Origin: Puniceicoccus vermicola
GTDB taxonomy: Bacteria; Verrucomicrobiota; Verrucomicrobiia; Opitutales; Puniceicoccaceae
DNA length: 64,000 nucleotides
Assembly: GCF_014230055.1 (NCBI RefSeq)
Contig: NZ_JACHVA010000086.1
Span: forward strand, 1-64,000
Reading direction: 5' to 3'
Part shown: positions 62,334 to 64,000 of the stretch, piece by piece
Position numbering within the stretch: position 1 is the first letter of the stretch
Layout: every line of letters starts with the position of its first letter
Position numbers and translations under genes: made by a program
The notes under the pieces: generated by a model
Seen by the model: the letters and a program-made list of their open reading frames with translations, nothing else
Databases searched by the model: none
Told to the model about the DNA's origin: nothing

Positions 62334-64000
62334 TTAGGATGGCAACGGTTCAGCCTGACGCCAATCCACGAGCTCACCACGGACGGATTCCCGGCCCCGC
62401 CACCAAGAGCGGCTGAGACGAAGAGCCAGATCAATTTCGGATCCAACCGGTGGCATCCGCTCGGCCATCCTCCATCCAATCACTTGAATTCCCGAGGCGC
62501 CCGGTAGGTTGAAGCGAATATGGTCGCGCCCCATCAAGCGGGCAGGCTCCTCCAGACGAACCCCGTGGATGGCTACGATCGGCTCGGGGTTTTCCTGTCC
62601 GAACGGCCCCAGAGCTTCAATCTCGAGAATTTCGTGTCGGGATATTGCCGAAGGTTCGGTGACGGCATCGATGCGTAGCTTCTTTGGCGGAAGCTTGCCC
62701 CCGCACTCGGAGGTTACCGCTGCGGAAAAGGCTTCGGCAAAAGCAGGGAGGTCTTCTTCCTCGATGCTCATCCCCATCGCCGCGGGGTGGCCGCCCCATT
62801 TGGGAGGCTTCACGGTGCAGGTCTGCATGACCTCAAGAAGATCGAGTCCAGAAATGCCACGCCCGGACCCTTTGAACCCGGTTCCATCCCAACCGAGGAC
62901 AATCGCTGGTCGGTGGTACTTCCGGGCCAAGCGACCGGCCACGATTCCTACAACTCCCGGATGCCAGTCCCGATCCCAGACTACGATTCCCATCGGTGGC
63001 TCTTCCCCGATCATTTCGATGGCTTTGCCAGAGACACGGCGCTCCATGCTTCGACGGTTGCTGTTCACTGTATCGAGCTTGCGAGCAAGATCGAAGGCCA
63101 GGCGATTGTCTTTGGTCATGAGAAGATCCAGGGCCAGGGCACCGGTTTCGATCCGACCCCCGGCGTTGATCCGGGGACCGAGGCGAAATCCAATATCCGA
63201 ACTGCTCAGCGGATTATTAACGTCCACATCCGAGACCTGGAGGAGGGCTCGCAAACCATGATTGTTCGTTTTGGCCAATTGCTTAAGTCCGTGATGAACA
63301 AATACGCGGTTCTCGCCGCGAAGAGGAACGAGGTCAGCCACGGTGCCCATGGCAACGAGATCCAAAAGTTCCTTAAGGTTGACTCGATCCCGGGCTCCAC
63401 CCACACACTCATCCCATTTGCGTAAAAGAGCATGCACCAGCTTAAAGACCAGACCTACCGTGCAATGGTTTTGAAACTCAGGTTGAAGTTGCTCCGGCAA
63501 ATGAGGATTAATCATTAAGCAATCCTCGGGCAACTTCGGCTGATCATTCCTTGAATGATGATCGACTACGATGACTTGAGTTCCTTGTTTAGCGATCCAC
63601 TCCAGTTCGACCTCGGACCGGGTGCCACAGTCGAGAACGAGCAACAAGTCTGGCTGGTAATCGGCAAAGGAGCGCTCCAGTGCAGCGATGCTCAAGCCGT
63701 ATCCCTCCTCGAGTCGGTCGGGCACAAATGCTTCGACCTCTCCACCGAGATCCCGGATCGCGCACGAGATGAGGGCGGCACTACTGATCCCGTCGACGTC
63801 ATAATCGGAAAAGACGCCTATGGACTTCTTCTCACGCAGGAATTGTGTCAATCGTGCAGCAGCCTCTTCACAATGAAGTAATGTAAAAGGATCGAGAATG
63901 TTTTCCAGTCGGGGAGAGATCCACTCTTCAGCCTGTTCAAGAGTTTTTCCTAAGCGGTGCACTAATATGCGAGCGGCCATCAAGGAGAAACCGGTTTGGC
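62334..64000 (-). CDS. recJ: single-stranded-DNA exonuclease RecJ (5' end beyond right edge)
   Basis: DHH-family 5'-3' ssDNA exonuclease of repair and recombination. Motifs are VFSDYDVDGISSAALISCAI (motif I), LVLDCGTRSEVELEWIAKQG, the DHH in VIVVDHHSRNDQP, then INAGGRIETGALALDLLMTK and GGHPAAMGMSIEEEDLPAF. A start at 63980 (ATG) is possible, but the frame stays open to 64000, and the residues there (GFSLMAARILVHRLG) look like the family's N-terminal region, so the true start is probably outside the window. It is followed by the esterase gene on the same strand. Confidence 0.93.
   Translation of the reverse strand, partial: QTGFSLMAARILVHRLGKTLEQAEEWISPRLENILDPFTLLHCEEAAARLTQFLREKKSIGVFSDYDVDGISSAALISCAIRDLGGEVEAFVPDRLEEGYGLSIAALERSFADYQPDLLLVLDCGTRSEVELEWIAKQGTQVIVVDHHSRNDQPKLPEDCLMINPHLPEQLQPEFQNHCTVGLVFKLVHALLRKWDECVGGARDRVNLKELLDLVAMGTVADLVPLRGENRVFVHHGLKQLAKTNNHGLRALLQVSDVDVNNPLSSSDIGFRLGPRINAGGRIETGALALDLLMTKDNRLAFDLARKLDTVNSNRRSMERRVSGKAIEMIGEEPPMGIVVWDRDWHPGVVGIVAGRLARKYHRPAIVLGWDGTGFKGSGRGISGLDLLEVMQTCTVKPPKWGGHPAAMGMSIEEEDLPAFAEAFSAAVTSECGGKLPPKKLRIDAVTEPSAISRHEILEIEALGPFGQENPEPIVAIHGVRLEEPARLMGRDHIRFNLPGASGIQVIGWRMAERMPPVGSEIDLALRLSRSWWRGRESVRGELVDWRQAEPLPS

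Noticed and set aside
1-64000. tRNA or rRNA genes
   Set aside because: No T-loop/anticodon pattern or conserved rRNA stretch was seen in any gap; a proper scan could still find one.

Overview
This 64 kb window is a bacterial chromosome segment, gene-dense, with many minus-strand operons and moderately high G+C by eye. The gene content fits a Gram-negative, menaquinone-using bacterium: menA, hflKC, secA, a TruB/RbfA/IF-2/NusA operon, an RND efflux pair, a beta-barrel protein, a GspH-like pseudopilin. My best guess is the PVC group, probably Verrucomicrobiota (Opitutae-like). The reasons are an animal-type UDP-glucose dehydrogenase, a SUI1/YciH factor, a coiled-coil protein of a type I associate with that phylum, and intergenic hairpin repeats. 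This placement is inference; no rRNA is present.

Layout. 1-0.5 kb: the N-terminal part of an IS630-type transposase running off the left edge. 0.5-3.2 kb: a lipoprotein and two poorly characterised proteins, with a nested inverted repeat between them. 3.2-5.3 kb: a FecCD/FecE-type metal-chelate ABC transporter. 5.4-9.5 kb: a signalling operon of a receiver protein, a solute-binding lipoprotein and a hybrid histidine kinase. 9.5-11.6 kb: hflK-hflC. 12-17.5 kb, plus strand: a beta-barrel protein, ilvN(H)-ilvC, hemC, a SHOCT membrane protein, hemD-trpF. 17.7-21.4 kb: a hydrolase, animal-type UGDH, a GmhA-like isomerase, a small membrane protein, a thioesterase. 21.6-27.1 kb: lipA, menA, an unknown, an OPT transporter and a CDF metal exporter. 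27.1-33.0 kb: nusA-infB-rbfA-nrnA-truB. 33.2-33.8 kb: the first tandem repeat array, in the divergent nusA/ilvA intergenic region. 33.8-39.9 kb: ilvA, SUI1, secA and UDP-glucuronate decarboxylase. 40-43.2 kb: a Ski2-like helicase and an orphan pseudopilin. 43.2-46.7 kb: repeat-rich DNA around rmuC. 46.7-50.7 kb: comM, an NTF2-like protein, a membrane protein, an anchored thioredoxin and an ArsR-rhodanese regulator. 51-55.3 kb: RND pump and adaptor. 55.5-58.1 kb: an exported glutaminase, a third tandem array and a Ca/Na exchanger. 58.4-61.5 kb: a coiled-coil protein plus an ExbB-like membrane protein. 61.5-64 kb: an esterase and recJ, which is cut by the right edge.

How genes work together. 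UGDH (18.6 kb) and UXS (39 kb) together would make UDP-glucuronate and then UDP-xylose. ilvN, ilvC and ilvA are branched-chain amino acid steps, without ilvB here. hemC and hemD are consecutive haem steps. The ArsR-rhodanese protein and the thioredoxin look like a thiol/sulfur-responsive pair with a visible palindromic operator.

The least ordinary content is non-coding. Three tandem arrays with 105-110 bp units, each unit carrying two divergent hairpins, plus a fourth array of about 145 bp units, occupy four intergenic regions. Solo relatives are scattered elsewhere. One array is bounded by 22 bp imperfect terminal inverted repeats. They look like BIME-like elements and are the best candidate here for something undescribed. 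The second candidate is the coiled-coil / ExbB-like pair at 58.4-61.5 kb.
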